A stretch of DNA of 64,000 nucleotides. Origin: Actinoplanes palleronii. GTDB lineage: Bacteria; Actinomycetota; Actinomycetes; Mycobacteriales; Micromonosporaceae. Position numbers and translations under genes: made by a program. Shown here one piece after another: positions 52,089 to 61,900 of the stretch (position 1 is the stretch's first letter; the number at the start of each line of letters is the position of its first letter). The DNA lies in NCBI RefSeq assembly GCF_016862315.1, contig NZ_BOMS01000044.1, forward strand, positions 1 through 64,000. Direction: 5' to 3'. The notes below the pieces were generated by a model. That model did not search any database. It saw only the letters and a program-made list of their open reading frames with translations, and was not told where the DNA came from.

Positions 52089-53320
52089 GCGACACCGACG
52101 TTCCCGCGGCGATCACCGCGGCGCACCGGTCCGAGTGGGCCCGGGTGGTCGCCGCGCTGGCCCGGCGCTTCGGTGACCTCGACATCGCCGAGGAGGCGGC
52201 CGCCGAGGCCTGGGCGGCAGCCGTCGAGAGGTGGCCGGCCGACGGGGTGCCGCCGAACCCGGGCGCCTGGCTGACCACCACCGCCACCCGCAAGGCCATC
52301 GACCGGATCCGCCGCGAGAACAAGCGCGACGGCAAACACCGGGAGGCCCTGATCCTGTACGACGACGGAGCGCCCGAGCCGACCGGCCCGATCGACGACG
52401 AACGGCTCCGGCTGATCTTCACCTGCTGTCACCCGGCGCTGGCCCCGCAGACCCGGGTGGCGCTGACCCTGCGCCTGGTCGGCGGGCTGACCGTGGCCGA
52501 GATCGCCCGTGCCTTCCTGGTGCAGGAGTCCACGATGGGCCAGCGGATCACCCGGGCCAAAGCCAAGATCGCCCAGGCGCGGATCCCGTACCGGGTGCCG
52601 TCCGCCGAGGACCTGCCGGCCCGGGTCGCCGGGGTGCTCGCCGTGCTGTTCCTGGTCTACAACGAGGGGTACCTGGCGACCGGCCCGGACACCGACCCGG
52701 TCCGGCGTGACCTGACCGGCGAGGCGATCCGGCTCACCCGGCTGATCCGCGCGCTGCTGCCCGGCGACGGCGAGGTGGCCGGGCTGCTGGCGCTGATGCT
52801 GCTCACCGAGTCCCGGCACGCCGCCCGGGTGTCGGCCACCGGCGAGCTGGTCACCCTGGACGAGCAGGACCGGGGCAGCTGGGACACCGGCCTGATCGCC
52901 GAGGGCCACCGGCTGGTCCGCGAGCGGCTGGCCGCCCGGGTGGCGCCGGGCCGCTACCAGATCCTCGCCGCGATCAACGCGGTGCACACCTCGGCCCGCG
53001 ACATCCGCGACACCGACTGGTCACAGATCGTCGCGCTCTACGACCAGCTCGTCCACGTCGACCCGTCGCCGGTCGTGGTGCTGAACCGGGCCATCGCGGT
53101 CGCCGAGTTGGACGGTCCGGACGTGGCACTGGCCGCTGCCGACCGGCTCGACGGCGCCCTGGCCGGGTACCACGCCTACCACGCGACCCGCGCCGACCTG
53201 CTGCGCCGGCTGGGCCGCGGACCGGAGGCGCGGGCGGCCTACGACCGGGCGATCGCGCTGGCCGGCAACACCGCGGAGATCGCGTACCTGAGCCGCCGGC
53301 GCGACCAGTTGGGACGGTAG
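52085..53320 (+). CDS. Second ECF42-group sigma factor
   Basis: 411 residues. Sigma-2: FGDLDIAEEAAAEAWAAAVERWP and WLTTTATRKAIDRIRRENKRD; sigma-4: LRLVGGLTVAEIARAFLVQESTMGQRITRAKAKI; then the long C-terminal helical extension with VLFLVYNEGYLATG and DPSPVVVLNRAIAVAELDG. GTG 52085 overlaps the DGPF stop (GTGA). A second independent DGPF-ECF42 unit, diverged from the one at 1.2-2.9 kb. Confidence 0.9.
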   Translation: MSDTDVPAAITAAHRSEWARVVAALARRFGDLDIAEEAAAEAWAAAVERWPADGVPPNPGAWLTTTATRKAIDRIRRENKRDGKHREALILYDDGAPEPTGPIDDERLRLIFTCCHPALAPQTRVALTLRLVGGLTVAEIARAFLVQESTMGQRITRAKAKIAQARIPYRVPSAEDLPARVAGVLAVLFLVYNEGYLATGPDTDPVRRDLTGEAIRLTRLIRALLPGDGEVAGLLALMLLTESRHAARVSATGELVTLDEQDRGSWDTGLIAEGHRLVRERLAARVAPGRYQILAAINAVHTSARDIRDTDWSQIVALYDQLVHVDPSPVVVLNRAIAVAELDGPDVALAAADRLDGALAGYHAYHATRADLLRRLGRGPEARAAYDRAIALAGNTAEIAYLSRRRDQLGR

Positions 53321-53387
53321 CGCGAACTTTCCGCCGGGGGCGTGCAACCGATCCGGCCGCCGATCCGTCACGCTCGGTGCCGATATT

Positions 53388-53421
53388 CCCGGGTTCGTGC
53401 CACACCCCGGGAGAACCCGGG
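53388..53421. terminator. Inverted repeat between ECF42 and glycosyltransferase genes
   Basis: CCCGGGTTC (53388-53396) and GAACCCGGG (53413-53421), 9-bp arms with a 16-base loop, about 70 bases past the sigma stop. Could terminate the sigma transcript or serve as an operator for the glycosyltransferase operon. Confidence 0.45.
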
Positions 53422-53483
53422 CTCTCGCGTCCGTCATGGACCAGCCTCGTCGCGGAGATGATCACGACGAGGGGGAGATGGCG

Positions 53484-54491
53484 ATGATGACGCAGCGACA
53501 TCGCGGGACGGGCGCCGGCGAGGACACGCCGCGGCTGTCCGTGGTCGTACCGGTGTTCAACGAACAGGAGGTGCTGCCGCTGTTCGCGGCCAGGCTGCGG
53601 CCGGTGCTGGACCGTCTCGGGATGTCGTACGAGGTGCTGACCGTCGACGACGGCAGCCGCGACGCGACAGCGGCCGTGCTCGAGGCGATGCGCGGGTCGT
53701 GGCCGCAGCTGCGGGTGGTCCGGCTGCGCCGCAACAGCGGGCACCAGAACGCGCTCACCGCGGGCCTGCACCGCTCCCGCGGGCAGTACGTGGTGAGCAT
53801 CGACGTGGACCTGCAGGACCCGCCGGAGGTGATCGCCGAGATGCTGCGGCTCGCCGAGGCGGAGAACCTGGACGTGGTGCACGGCGTCCGCTCCGACCGC
53901 AGCTCGGACAGCGCGTTCAAACGCGGTACGGCCGGGCTGTACTACCGGATGATCCGGCGCGTGGTCGGCGCCGCGGTGCCGCCCAACGCCGGTGACTTCC
54001 GGCTGCTCAGCCGGACCGCGGTGAACGGGCTCGTCGACCTGCCCGAGCACCTGCCGGTCTACCGGCTGCTGGTGCCGTGGCTGGGGCTGCCCAGCGGCGA
54101 GGTGGCCTACGTCCGGGAGAAACGCGCGGCCGGCCGGTCGAAGTACCCGCTGGCCAAGATGATCCGGCTGGCGCTGGACAGCGTCACCGGCTTCTCGGCC
54201 GCGCCGCTGCGGGTCGCCACCTGGCTGGGCTGCGCCGGGATCGCCCTGTGCGCGGTGCTGGCGCTGGGCGGGACGGCCGCCTACGTGTGGGGTGACGTGG
54301 TGCCCGGCTGGACCTCGATCGTGCTGGCGGTGGTGTTCCTCGGCGCGCTGCAACTGCTCTGCCTGGGTCTGCTCGGCGAGTACGTGGCGCGGATCTTCAC
54401 CACGTTGCAGGGCCGGCCGGCGTACGTGGTCGCGTCGGACTCCGGGTCGGCCGCCGCGCCGGTCCGCGAGTACGCGACGTCCGGGCGATAG
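53484..54491 (+). CDS. Membrane glycosyltransferase family 2 (GtrB/DPM-like)
   Basis: 335 residues. GT2 domain: LSVVVPVFNEQEVLPLFAARL, YEVLTVDDGSRDATAAVLEA, SIDVDLQDPPEVIAEMLRL and FKRGTAGLYYRMIRRVVG; two C-terminal helices (TWLGCAGIALCAVLALGGTAAYVWG, IVLAVVFLGALQLLCLGLLGEYVARIF). It transfers a sugar from a nucleotide donor to polyprenyl phosphate on the inner face. Start ATG 53484 was chosen as the one at proper distance from GGGGGAG. Confidence 0.9.
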   Translation: MMTQRHRGTGAGEDTPRLSVVVPVFNEQEVLPLFAARLRPVLDRLGMSYEVLTVDDGSRDATAAVLEAMRGSWPQLRVVRLRRNSGHQNALTAGLHRSRGQYVVSIDVDLQDPPEVIAEMLRLAEAENLDVVHGVRSDRSSDSAFKRGTAGLYYRMIRRVVGAAVPPNAGDFRLLSRTAVNGLVDLPEHLPVYRLLVPWLGLPSGEVAYVREKRAAGRSKYPLAKMIRLALDSVTGFSAAPLRVATWLGCAGIALCAVLALGGTAAYVWGDVVPGWTSIVLAVVFLGALQLLCLGLLGEYVARIFTTLQGRPAYVVASDSGSAAAPVREYATSGR

Positions 54492-54502
54492 GGGAGGGCA
54501 GC

Positions 54503-55705
54503 ATGCCGACTCTGCTGGCTCCCGAGAAGTCTGCTGTCGTCGTACCGGAAAGTCTGCTCCTGCCGCGCCGCGGCCCGTGGCGGACCGCCTGCCTGGCGGC
54601 GCTCGCGGTCTGGTCGGTGATGACCGTCATGCATGTCGCGGTGAGCGTGCTCGCCTGGCTGCCCCGCAGGGACGGTCAGGTCCCGGACCTGTGGTCGGTC
54701 CTGCTCGGCTGGAACAGCTGGGACGCCGGGCACTACCTGACGATCGCCGAGCACGGCTACCACCTGGGCCCCGGCTACCCGGCGTTCTTCCCGCTCTACC
54801 CGCTGCTGATCCACGTCGTGGACGCGGTGCTGCCCGGACCGGGACTGATCGCGGCGCTGGTGGTGGCGAACCTCGCCGCGTTCGGTGCCCTCGCGGTGCT
54901 GTACCGGCTCGCCGACCACGAGTTCGGCCCGCGGGTGGCGCAGCGGGCCACCTGGTACCTGGCGGTGTTCCCGACCGGCTTCTTCCTGTTCATCGGCTAC
55001 AACGAATCACTGTTCCTGCTGCTCGCCGTCGGTGCGCTCTACGCCGGGCGGCGCGGGCACTGGTGGCTGGCCGGCCTGCTCGGCGGGTTGTCGTCGGCGA
55101 CCCGGCTGTTCGGGGTGCTGCTGGTGCTGCCGCTCGCGGTCGAATACCTGCGGCAGCTCGGCTGGCGGCCGCGCCGGATCCGCCCGGACGTGCTGGCCCT
55201 GGCGCTGGTGCCGGTGGGCGTGATCGCCTACAGCGTGTTCTGCCTGATCGACCTGGGCAGCCCCCTGGCGTTCAGCATCGCCCAGGACCAATGGGGACGG
55301 CGCTACACCATTCCCGGCGGGGCGTGGGTGTCCTCGATCGATCAGATGGGCGGGCACGGCCCGCTGCACCCGTCGACGCTGGCCGCGATCCTGGACGCCG
55401 GCACGGTGCTGGTCGCGGTGGTGCTGCTGGTGTGCGGCGTGCGCGGCCGGTTCCGGTTCCGCCGCGACCAGGTCTACCTCGTGGTGCAGGGCGCGCTCAC
55501 CCTGCTGATGCTGATGTCGACCGAGGTGGCCGGCCGGTCCATGCAGTCGTCGGCGCGGTACGCCATGGAGGCGGTGGCGATCTTCTTCGTGCTGGGCCGG
55601 ATGGGCGCCAACCAGCTCGTCGACCGCGCCGTCCTGATCGTCGGGGTGTCGTTGCACGCGGTGTTCCTGGTGGTCTTCATGGCGAGCACGTTCCTGGTCG
55701 CCTGA
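54503..55705 (+). CDS. Polytopic mannosyltransferase-like membrane protein (PIG-V group)
   Basis: 400 residues with nine or ten helices. PIG-V/GT-C features: SVLLGWNSWDAGHYLTIAEHGYHLGPGYPAFFPLYPLLIHVV with the catalytic acidic residue after WNSW, and LAVFPTGFFLFIGYNESLFLLLAVGALYA. GT-C enzymes use polyprenyl-phosphate sugars on the outer face, so it fits the adjacent GtrB-like donor synthase. Start ATG 54503, 11 bases after that gene. Confidence 0.85.
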   Translation: MPTLLAPEKSAVVVPESLLLPRRGPWRTACLAALAVWSVMTVMHVAVSVLAWLPRRDGQVPDLWSVLLGWNSWDAGHYLTIAEHGYHLGPGYPAFFPLYPLLIHVVDAVLPGPGLIAALVVANLAAFGALAVLYRLADHEFGPRVAQRATWYLAVFPTGFFLFIGYNESLFLLLAVGALYAGRRGHWWLAGLLGGLSSATRLFGVLLVLPLAVEYLRQLGWRPRRIRPDVLALALVPVGVIAYSVFCLIDLGSPLAFSIAQDQWGRRYTIPGGAWVSSIDQMGGHGPLHPSTLAAILDAGTVLVAVVLLVCGVRGRFRFRRDQVYLVVQGALTLLMLMSTEVAGRSMQSSARYAMEAVAIFFVLGRMGANQLVDRAVLIVGVSLHAVFLVVFMASTFLVA

Positions 55706-55748
55706 CCGCTTCCGTCCGACCTATCCGCGATATGTGACTCTCAGCAAA

Positions 55749-55805
55749 TGCCGTCATACGGCAAGTTACGCTCCCTGGCGAGATGGCCCGTCAGCAGGCG
55801 AGATG
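55749..55805. promoter_or_regulatory. Short dyad and GGCGAGATG direct repeats before the large secreted protein
   Basis: TGCCGT-CAT-ACGGCA (55749-55763) is a perfect dyad. GGCGAGATG occurs at 55777-55785 and 55797-55805, 20 bases apart. They lie in the leader of the secreted protein gene and may be regulator sites; no riboswitch core was found. Confidence 0.4.
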
Positions 55806-55862
55806 CACGGGCGCAACCCCAACTTTCACCAACGGTTTCGCGGAACCGTGGGAGGACAACGC

Positions 55863-58325
55863 ATGTCCAGAATTCTGCGCCGCACCCGCACGCGGCTGGT
55901 CCGGGCCGGACTGACGACCGGGGTGGTGGGCGCTGCCCTCCTGGTCGCGCCGCAGGCCGCGTTCGCCGCGCCGAGCATCGGCCCGGCGGTGGTCGCGCCG
56001 GGTGGCAACGCGTCGCTGATGGATCCACAGGTCACCTTCGCGGCGAGCCCGGCGGTACAGCTGGTGCCGGCGTCCGCCGCCACCTGCCCGGTCAAGTTCA
56101 GCGCGATCTCCGCGGCCGGCCCGTGGAACGCCACGAACGCGTCCCGGCCGAACGCCAACATGGTCGGGTTCACGGTGCCGGCGGTGAACGGTCCGACGGC
56201 GGGCACCAACGGCGCGGTGCGGCCGTACCTCGCCTGCGTCTACGAGGGCACCAACGTCGGCGTCAGCTCCCTGCAGGGCGGCACCTCGTTCTTCCTGGGC
56301 ACGCCGGTGTCGGCCACCCCGTCCAGCGGGCCGGGCGGCGGTGGCGGTCAGGTGACCGTGTCCGCGGCGACACCGCTGTTCACCGGGCTGTCCGCGGTGA
56401 GCGCGATGTTCACCACCGGCGCCTGCACGACGTACCCGACCGCGAACACCCCGCAGAACATGGTCGGCACGGTCAGCAAACTGACCGCCGCCGGGCTGTC
56501 GCTGACCGTGCCGTCCGGTGTGGTCGCCGCCGGCGCGTCCCCGGCGCAGTACAGCATCTGCCTCTACGACGCCTCGACCTCGGCCGCGGCCGGGGCGCTG
56601 CTCTCCGTCGGGCAGTACACCGCCACCCTGGTCAGCGTCACCCCGAGCGGCGGCTCCTACCTCAACAGCGTGGGGATCACCGCCAGCTCCGGGAGCGCCT
56701 TCCTCTCCGGGGTCACCGCCCCGGCCGTGCTGCTCGTCGCGAACGGCGGCTGCCCGGGCACCTGGTCCACCACGGCGATCAACGGCACCCCGCCGGTGGT
56801 CGTCGCGGGTGCCGGGGTGCGCCGGCTGTCGAACACCCGGGCCGCGGTGACCGTGCCGCCGCTGCCGATCAGCAACGGTCAGCCGACGCCGTACCAGGTG
56901 TGCTTCTACGCCAACAACACCACCGGGGCGCTGCTCGGCAGCAGCGTCTACACCGCCGCGATCGTGGCCACGCCCAGCTCGGTGAGCCCGGCGGCGGGAC
57001 CGGCCGCCGGCGGCAACACCATCACGGTGGTGGGCGCCGACTTCCCGACCGATCCGGGACGGATCACCGCCACGCTCGGCGGCGCGGCGCTGACCAACAT
57101 CCAGTCGCTGAGTGACAAGGCGTTCACCGCGCTGGCGCCGCCGCACTCGGTGGAGAACAACGTCGCGCTGGTGGTGAGCACGCCGGCCGGGACGCGGGCG
57201 CTGGCCGGGGCGTACTCGTACCTGAACCCGATCCGGGTGAGCCCGAACACGGCGCCGAACACCACCCCGGCGGTCGACGTCTCGGTGCTGGGCACCGGGC
57301 TGATGGGCACCAACTTCGGCACCGGCGGGAACGCCGGGCGGGTGTTCCTGGTGGACGGGTCGTACAACGGGGCCGACGCCGGGGCCGGGGTGCGCGCGAA
57401 CGGGCCGGTCGCCGAGTGTCTCAACGTCCTGGTGATCAGCGACGAGGAACTGGTCTGCACGCTGCAGCTGAACCGCCGGCTCAACGCGCAGGGCGGTGAC
57501 TTCTTCAACCCGATGACCTACACCAACCTGCTGACCACGGACGTCTCCACCACGGCCGGCAGCCGGGTGATCATGTCGGCGGCCGGTAAGTTCAACGCCA
57601 ACGACGCCGGTCAGCCGATCGTCCAGGCCGCCAACGCCAACATCCCGGTGAACAGCATCGTCACCGCGGTGCTCAGCCCCACCAAGGCGGTCATCTCGGC
57701 GCCGGCCACCGCCACCTCCGGCGCCGCGTTCACCGCGACGATCGGCAACAGCACCGCGGTCCGGACGTTCCCGAACGCGCTGATCACGACGGCCGGCAGT
57801 GTCACCGTGAGCCTGGCGTCCGGCGCCTTCACCCGGGCCGACGTGGGACGGCAGTTCTTCGCCACGCCGGGCGTGCCGAACGGCACCACGATCGTGTCGA
57901 TGGCGCCGGGCGGTGCCACCGCCACGCTGTCCGCGCCGGCCACCCTCGGCACCGCCGGGTCGCTGACCAACGTCTCGTTCAGCGACACCGCCACCACGCT
58001 GACCGGGTCGTCGCTGCTCGCCACGGACGTCAACGCGGTGATCGGCGCGAACCAGCTGGGCATCCCGGCCGGCACCGTGCTGACCGCGGTCACCCCGGGC
58101 ACCAGCGCCACGCTGTCGGCGGCCGCGACGGCCGTGGGCGCCGGCGTGACGCTTCCGGTCAACCGGCCGGTCGTCGCGTCGCTCTACGCGGCCGCGCCGG
58201 TCGTCGAGGGCGCGTACAACCTGGTGGTGGTCAGCAACGGAGCGCCGGACGCGATGGCCAACGATCCGGACTACTACCAGACCGACGTGACGAGCAGTTC
58301 GACGTTCACGGTGGCCTCGTTCTGA
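55863..58325 (+). CDS. Large secreted IPT/TIG-domain protein with three repeated C-terminal modules
   Basis: 820 residues. Signal peptide LRRTRTRLVRAGLTTGVVGAALLVAPQAAFA. Immunoglobulin-like segments follow, with a clear IPT/TIG domain (VSPAAGPAAGGNTITVVGADFP) near residues 365-450. From about residue 555 come three ~70-residue modules of the form aD-x-G-x-I...IPxGTxIxxVxxxTxAxLSxxAT, similar to repeats of phage receptor-binding and surface proteins. Start ATG 55863 has GGGAGG. It follows the two glycosyltransferases and is their likely substrate. Function otherwise unknown. Confidence 0.8.
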   Translation: MSRILRRTRTRLVRAGLTTGVVGAALLVAPQAAFAAPSIGPAVVAPGGNASLMDPQVTFAASPAVQLVPASAATCPVKFSAISAAGPWNATNASRPNANMVGFTVPAVNGPTAGTNGAVRPYLACVYEGTNVGVSSLQGGTSFFLGTPVSATPSSGPGGGGGQVTVSAATPLFTGLSAVSAMFTTGACTTYPTANTPQNMVGTVSKLTAAGLSLTVPSGVVAAGASPAQYSICLYDASTSAAAGALLSVGQYTATLVSVTPSGGSYLNSVGITASSGSAFLSGVTAPAVLLVANGGCPGTWSTTAINGTPPVVVAGAGVRRLSNTRAAVTVPPLPISNGQPTPYQVCFYANNTTGALLGSSVYTAAIVATPSSVSPAAGPAAGGNTITVVGADFPTDPGRITATLGGAALTNIQSLSDKAFTALAPPHSVENNVALVVSTPAGTRALAGAYSYLNPIRVSPNTAPNTTPAVDVSVLGTGLMGTNFGTGGNAGRVFLVDGSYNGADAGAGVRANGPVAECLNVLVISDEELVCTLQLNRRLNAQGGDFFNPMTYTNLLTTDVSTTAGSRVIMSAAGKFNANDAGQPIVQAANANIPVNSIVTAVLSPTKAVISAPATATSGAAFTATIGNSTAVRTFPNALITTAGSVTVSLASGAFTRADVGRQFFATPGVPNGTTIVSMAPGGATATLSAPATLGTAGSLTNVSFSDTATTLTGSSLLATDVNAVIGANQLGIPAGTVLTAVTPGTSATLSAAATAVGAGVTLPVNRPVVASLYAAAPVVEGAYNLVVVSNGAPDAMANDPDYYQTDVTSSSTFTVASF

Positions 58326-58349
58326 GCGGTCCGTTCCACCTGTGAAAGC

Positions 58350-58381
58350 ACGCGGCCCGGCGCACTCGCGCCGGGCCGCGT
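58350..58381 (+). terminator. Strong hairpin terminator after the large secreted protein
   Basis: ACGCGGCCCGGCGC, loop ACTC, GCGCCGGGCCGCGT: a perfect 14-bp stem, 25 bases after the stop. It ends the glycosyltransferase/secreted-protein region. Confidence 0.85.
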
Positions 58382-58573
58382 CGCGTTCCGGCGACAACGG
58401 TGAACGGCGGACTGACCTGCATGCCGTGACCGATCGGGTGGCGGTCAGTTAGACGGACAGCTGAACCTGCGGGATGGACACCAACGATCTTCGTGGGCGT
58501 TTCTCGCGCACTGACGATCAACGGCACCCATGCTGTCGTCAATCGTCATCACAACGGAGTTGGGGAGACATCG

Positions 58574-58843
58574 GTGTCTGTGGGAACCACGCTCGATCGA
58601 CTGGTGGACGAATTCGTCACGGCGATGTACCAGCACGGGCTGGACATTGATCGGCAGGTGGTGGAGGCGGAGATGCGGGAGCGGATCGAGGCGATCGCCG
58701 AGCGGCTCCGGCTCGACCCGCAGACGGTCCTGCGCGACCACGTCCGCGACGGCTGGGGCCGGCAGATGTCGGTCGCGGTGATCGAGCAGGTCCGGGGAGA
58801 GCGGCTGGTCGAGGCGGGCGGGCCGCCGCTGTTCGCTGGCTGA
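58574..58843 (+). CDS. Small hypothetical acidic protein
   Basis: 89 residues: SVGTTLDRLVDEFVTAMYQHGLDIDRQVVEAEMRERIEAIAERLRLDPQTVLRDHVRDGWGRQMSVAVIEQV (in part). All-helical, with a possible HTH at RLRLDPQTVLRDH. No family recognised. Start GTG 58574 has GGGGAG six bases upstream. Alone between the terminator and the histidine kinase. Confidence 0.6.
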   Translation: MSVGTTLDRLVDEFVTAMYQHGLDIDRQVVEAEMRERIEAIAERLRLDPQTVLRDHVRDGWGRQMSVAVIEQVRGERLVEAGGPPLFAG

Positions 58844-58850
58844 CGTCGTC

Positions 58851-58908
58851 GCCGGCATTCTCGCGCCGCGCCGTTTCGTGCCGGCGTTCTCAGGTCACGC
58901 CGTTTTGT
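58851..58908. repeat. 29-bp direct repeat upstream of the histidine kinase gene
   Basis: Units 58851-58879 and 58880-58908 (GCCGGC(A/G)TTCTC-N10-GCCGTTT(C/T)GT), followed by a partial third start. They lie just before the sensor kinase start, in its promoter or leader, and may bind a response regulator or other protein. Confidence 0.7.
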
Positions 58909-58924
58909 GCCGACGTGGCCAGTG

Positions 58925-61900
58925 ATGGATACCACGGTTGAACCGGCGCGTTCGGGGCACGGGGCGCTGACGGATCCCGGCCGGCTCGCCGCCGTGACGG
59001 CGACCGGCCTGCTGGAGACCACCTCGCCGGCCTTGGACGAGCTCACCGCGCTGGCGGCCCGGCTGGTCGGCACCCGGGTGGCGCTGGTGAACCTGGTCGG
59101 CGCGGAATCGCAGATCTCGGTCAGTCACCACGGGGTGCCGGCGTCGCCGGGGGCGCGGCAGTTGCCGCTGACGCACTCGTACTGCCGGCACGTCGTGGAA
59201 TCCGGGGAGCCGCTCGTGGTTCCCGACGCCCGGGAGCATCCGCTGCTGCGCGGCAACCCGGCGATCGCGGACTTCCGGGCCCTGGCCTACCTGGGGGTGC
59301 CGGTGCGGTCACCGGACGGTCTGGTGCTGGGCACGTTGTGCGCCTTCCACAGCGACGTCCGGACCTGGTCGGACGCCGACGTGGCGACGATGACCGGCCT
59401 CGCCGCGGTCGCCTCCGGCGAGGTGGCGACCCGCACCGCGCTGACCGGGCGGCAGCGCGGCGACAACCGGGAGATGCGGCAGGTCCTGGACAGCGCCCTG
59501 GACGCGTTCGTCGCCGCCGGCCCGGACGGTCTGGTGACCGGCTGGAACCGGGCGGCCGAGCAGCTGTTCGGCTGGACCGAGGCGGAGGTGCTCGGGCGGC
59601 CGGTCGGGGAGCTGCTGACCGCCGGCACGGGCCGGCCGGCGTTCACCACCTGGCTCGCCGCGGTGAGCGCCACCCGGTCGGCCGACCAGCGCGGCGAGTT
59701 CGAGGCGATGCACTGCCTGGGACCGCGCCGGTTCCCGGTCGAGGTGTCGGCGACCGCGCGGGAACCGGTCGTGCACATGTTCGTCCGGGACCTCTCCGGG
59801 GTCCGGCGCAGCGAGCAGCTCCGCAAACTCGAGTACGCGGTGGCCGGCGCGCTGGCCGCCGCCCAGAGCGCGGAACAGGCCGCCGAGGCCGTCGTCGCCC
59901 GGGTCGGCGAAGGGCTGCGCTGGCCGTACGTGGAGTTCTGGCACCTGGACACCACCGCCGACGAGCGCCTGGTCCGGCTCGCGGAGTGGTCCAGCGACAC
60001 GGCGCGGACCGCGCCGATGCGGGCCGTGGTCGAGCTCGGCCGCGACGCCGGGGTGCTCGGCGAGGTGCGGGACTCCTCGGCGGCCCGCTGGATCACCGGC
60101 CTGCCCGGGGCGGATCCGCTGCGGGGCGCTGTCGCGGGGGCGGCCGGCCTGCGGACCGTGGTGGCCGTCCCGGTGCGCAACGGCACCGACGTGGTCGGCA
60201 TCCTGGCCGCCTTCGACCGCCGCGACACCCCGCCGGACACCGAGCTGATGGCCGCCCTCGAGTCGATCGCCGCGCACATCGGCCAGTACGTCCACCGGCG
60301 CCGCGCGATCGACCTCGAACTCGAACTCAGCCGGGCCCAGCGGCACTTCGACCTGGTGGTCGGCAACCTCGACGACTTCCTCTGGACCGTACGGGTCACC
60401 ACCGACGGCGCGGTCCGCATGATCTACGCCAGTCCCAACAACACCGGGATCTTCGGCGGGACCGCACCGGCCGGCGGCGACCTGGGCCTGGCGATGGCCG
60501 GCATGATGCACCCGGACGACCGGGCCGAGTTCCTCACCTTCCGCGACACCCTGGTCGCCGGGCAGCCGTCCCAGGTGGTGAGCCGGCTGATCGGCCGGGA
60601 CGGGGTGACCCGCTGGGTGTGGACCCGGGGCTACCCGCGCAGCGACAACGGCCAGCTGCTCGTCGACGGCGTGTGCAGCGACGTCACCGAACGGCACCTG
60701 GACAACGTACGGCTGCGCCAGCAGGCCGAACTGCTCGACCTGGCGCCGACTGCGGTGATCGTCCGGGACCTCGAGCACCGGATCACCTACTGGAACCGCG
60801 GTGCCGAAGCGGTCTACGGCTGGAAGTCGGCCGCCGTGCTCGGCCGGTACACCCATCGCCTGCTCGACACCCGGTACCCGGTCTCCCGCACCATCGTCGA
60901 CCAGACGCTCGCCGACACCGGCGGGTGGATCGGCGAGGTGGGCCACCTGCGCAGCGACGGCACCCGGATCGTGGTGCTCTCCCACCAGGGTGTGCAGCGC
61001 GACGACGACGGCCAGCCGATGGCCATCCTCGAGGTCAACGTCGACGTCACCGCGCGCCGGCACGCCGAACGCCGGCTCGCCGACAGCGAGAAGCGGCTGC
61101 GGACCCAGTTCTCCCTGGTCACCGTCGGACAGGCGGCGATCTCCCTGGAGGGCCGGTTCCAGGAGGTCAACCCGGCCCTGGCCGACATCCTCGGCCGGAC
61201 CGTCACCGACCTCGAAGGCGTCACCCTCGACCAGGTCACCCACCCCGAGGACCGCGACGACAACCACCGGACCGCCGCCTACATGTTCACCGAGGACCAG
61301 CCCACCGGCCGCTACCTGCGCCTGCTGCACGCCGACGGCCGGGCCGTCGACGCCGAGGTCGGGATGTCGCTGGTCCGGGACAGCGACGGCCAGCCGGTCA
61401 GCTTCATCGCCGTGGTCCAGGACGTCACCGCCCGGCTGGCCGCCGAACGGGAACGCGACGCCGCCGCCCTGCAGCTCGCCGACCGCAACACCGAGCTGCA
61501 GCACATCAACGGCCGGCTCGCCGACGCCAACACCCTCAAGCTCGACCTGATGGGCATGATGTCCCACGAGATCGGCACACCGCTGAACACCATCGGCGGG
61601 TACGCCGACATGATGCTCGCCGACGCCGAGCAGCTCTCCCCGGCGCACCGCAAGGGCCTCGGCGTGATCGTCCGCTCCACCGAGCGCCTCAACCAGCTGC
61701 GCGCCGAGATCCTCACCATGTGCACGATCGACGGCGGTCACCTGCAGGCCAGCCCGGAACCGGTCCGGCTGGCCCCGGCCCTGCACGACACGGTCACCAG
61801 CCTGGAGATCGACGTGCCGGTGCACTGCCCGGACGACCTGCTGGCCCTGGTGCATCCGAGCCACCTGCAGCAGATCGTCACCAACTTCTGCACCAACGCC

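Noticed and set aside
55777..55862. Possible c-di-GMP or c-di-AMP riboswitch in the leader of the large secreted protein
   Set aside because: GGCGAGATG repeats and a short dyad are present, but none of the conserved aptamer blocks could be placed.
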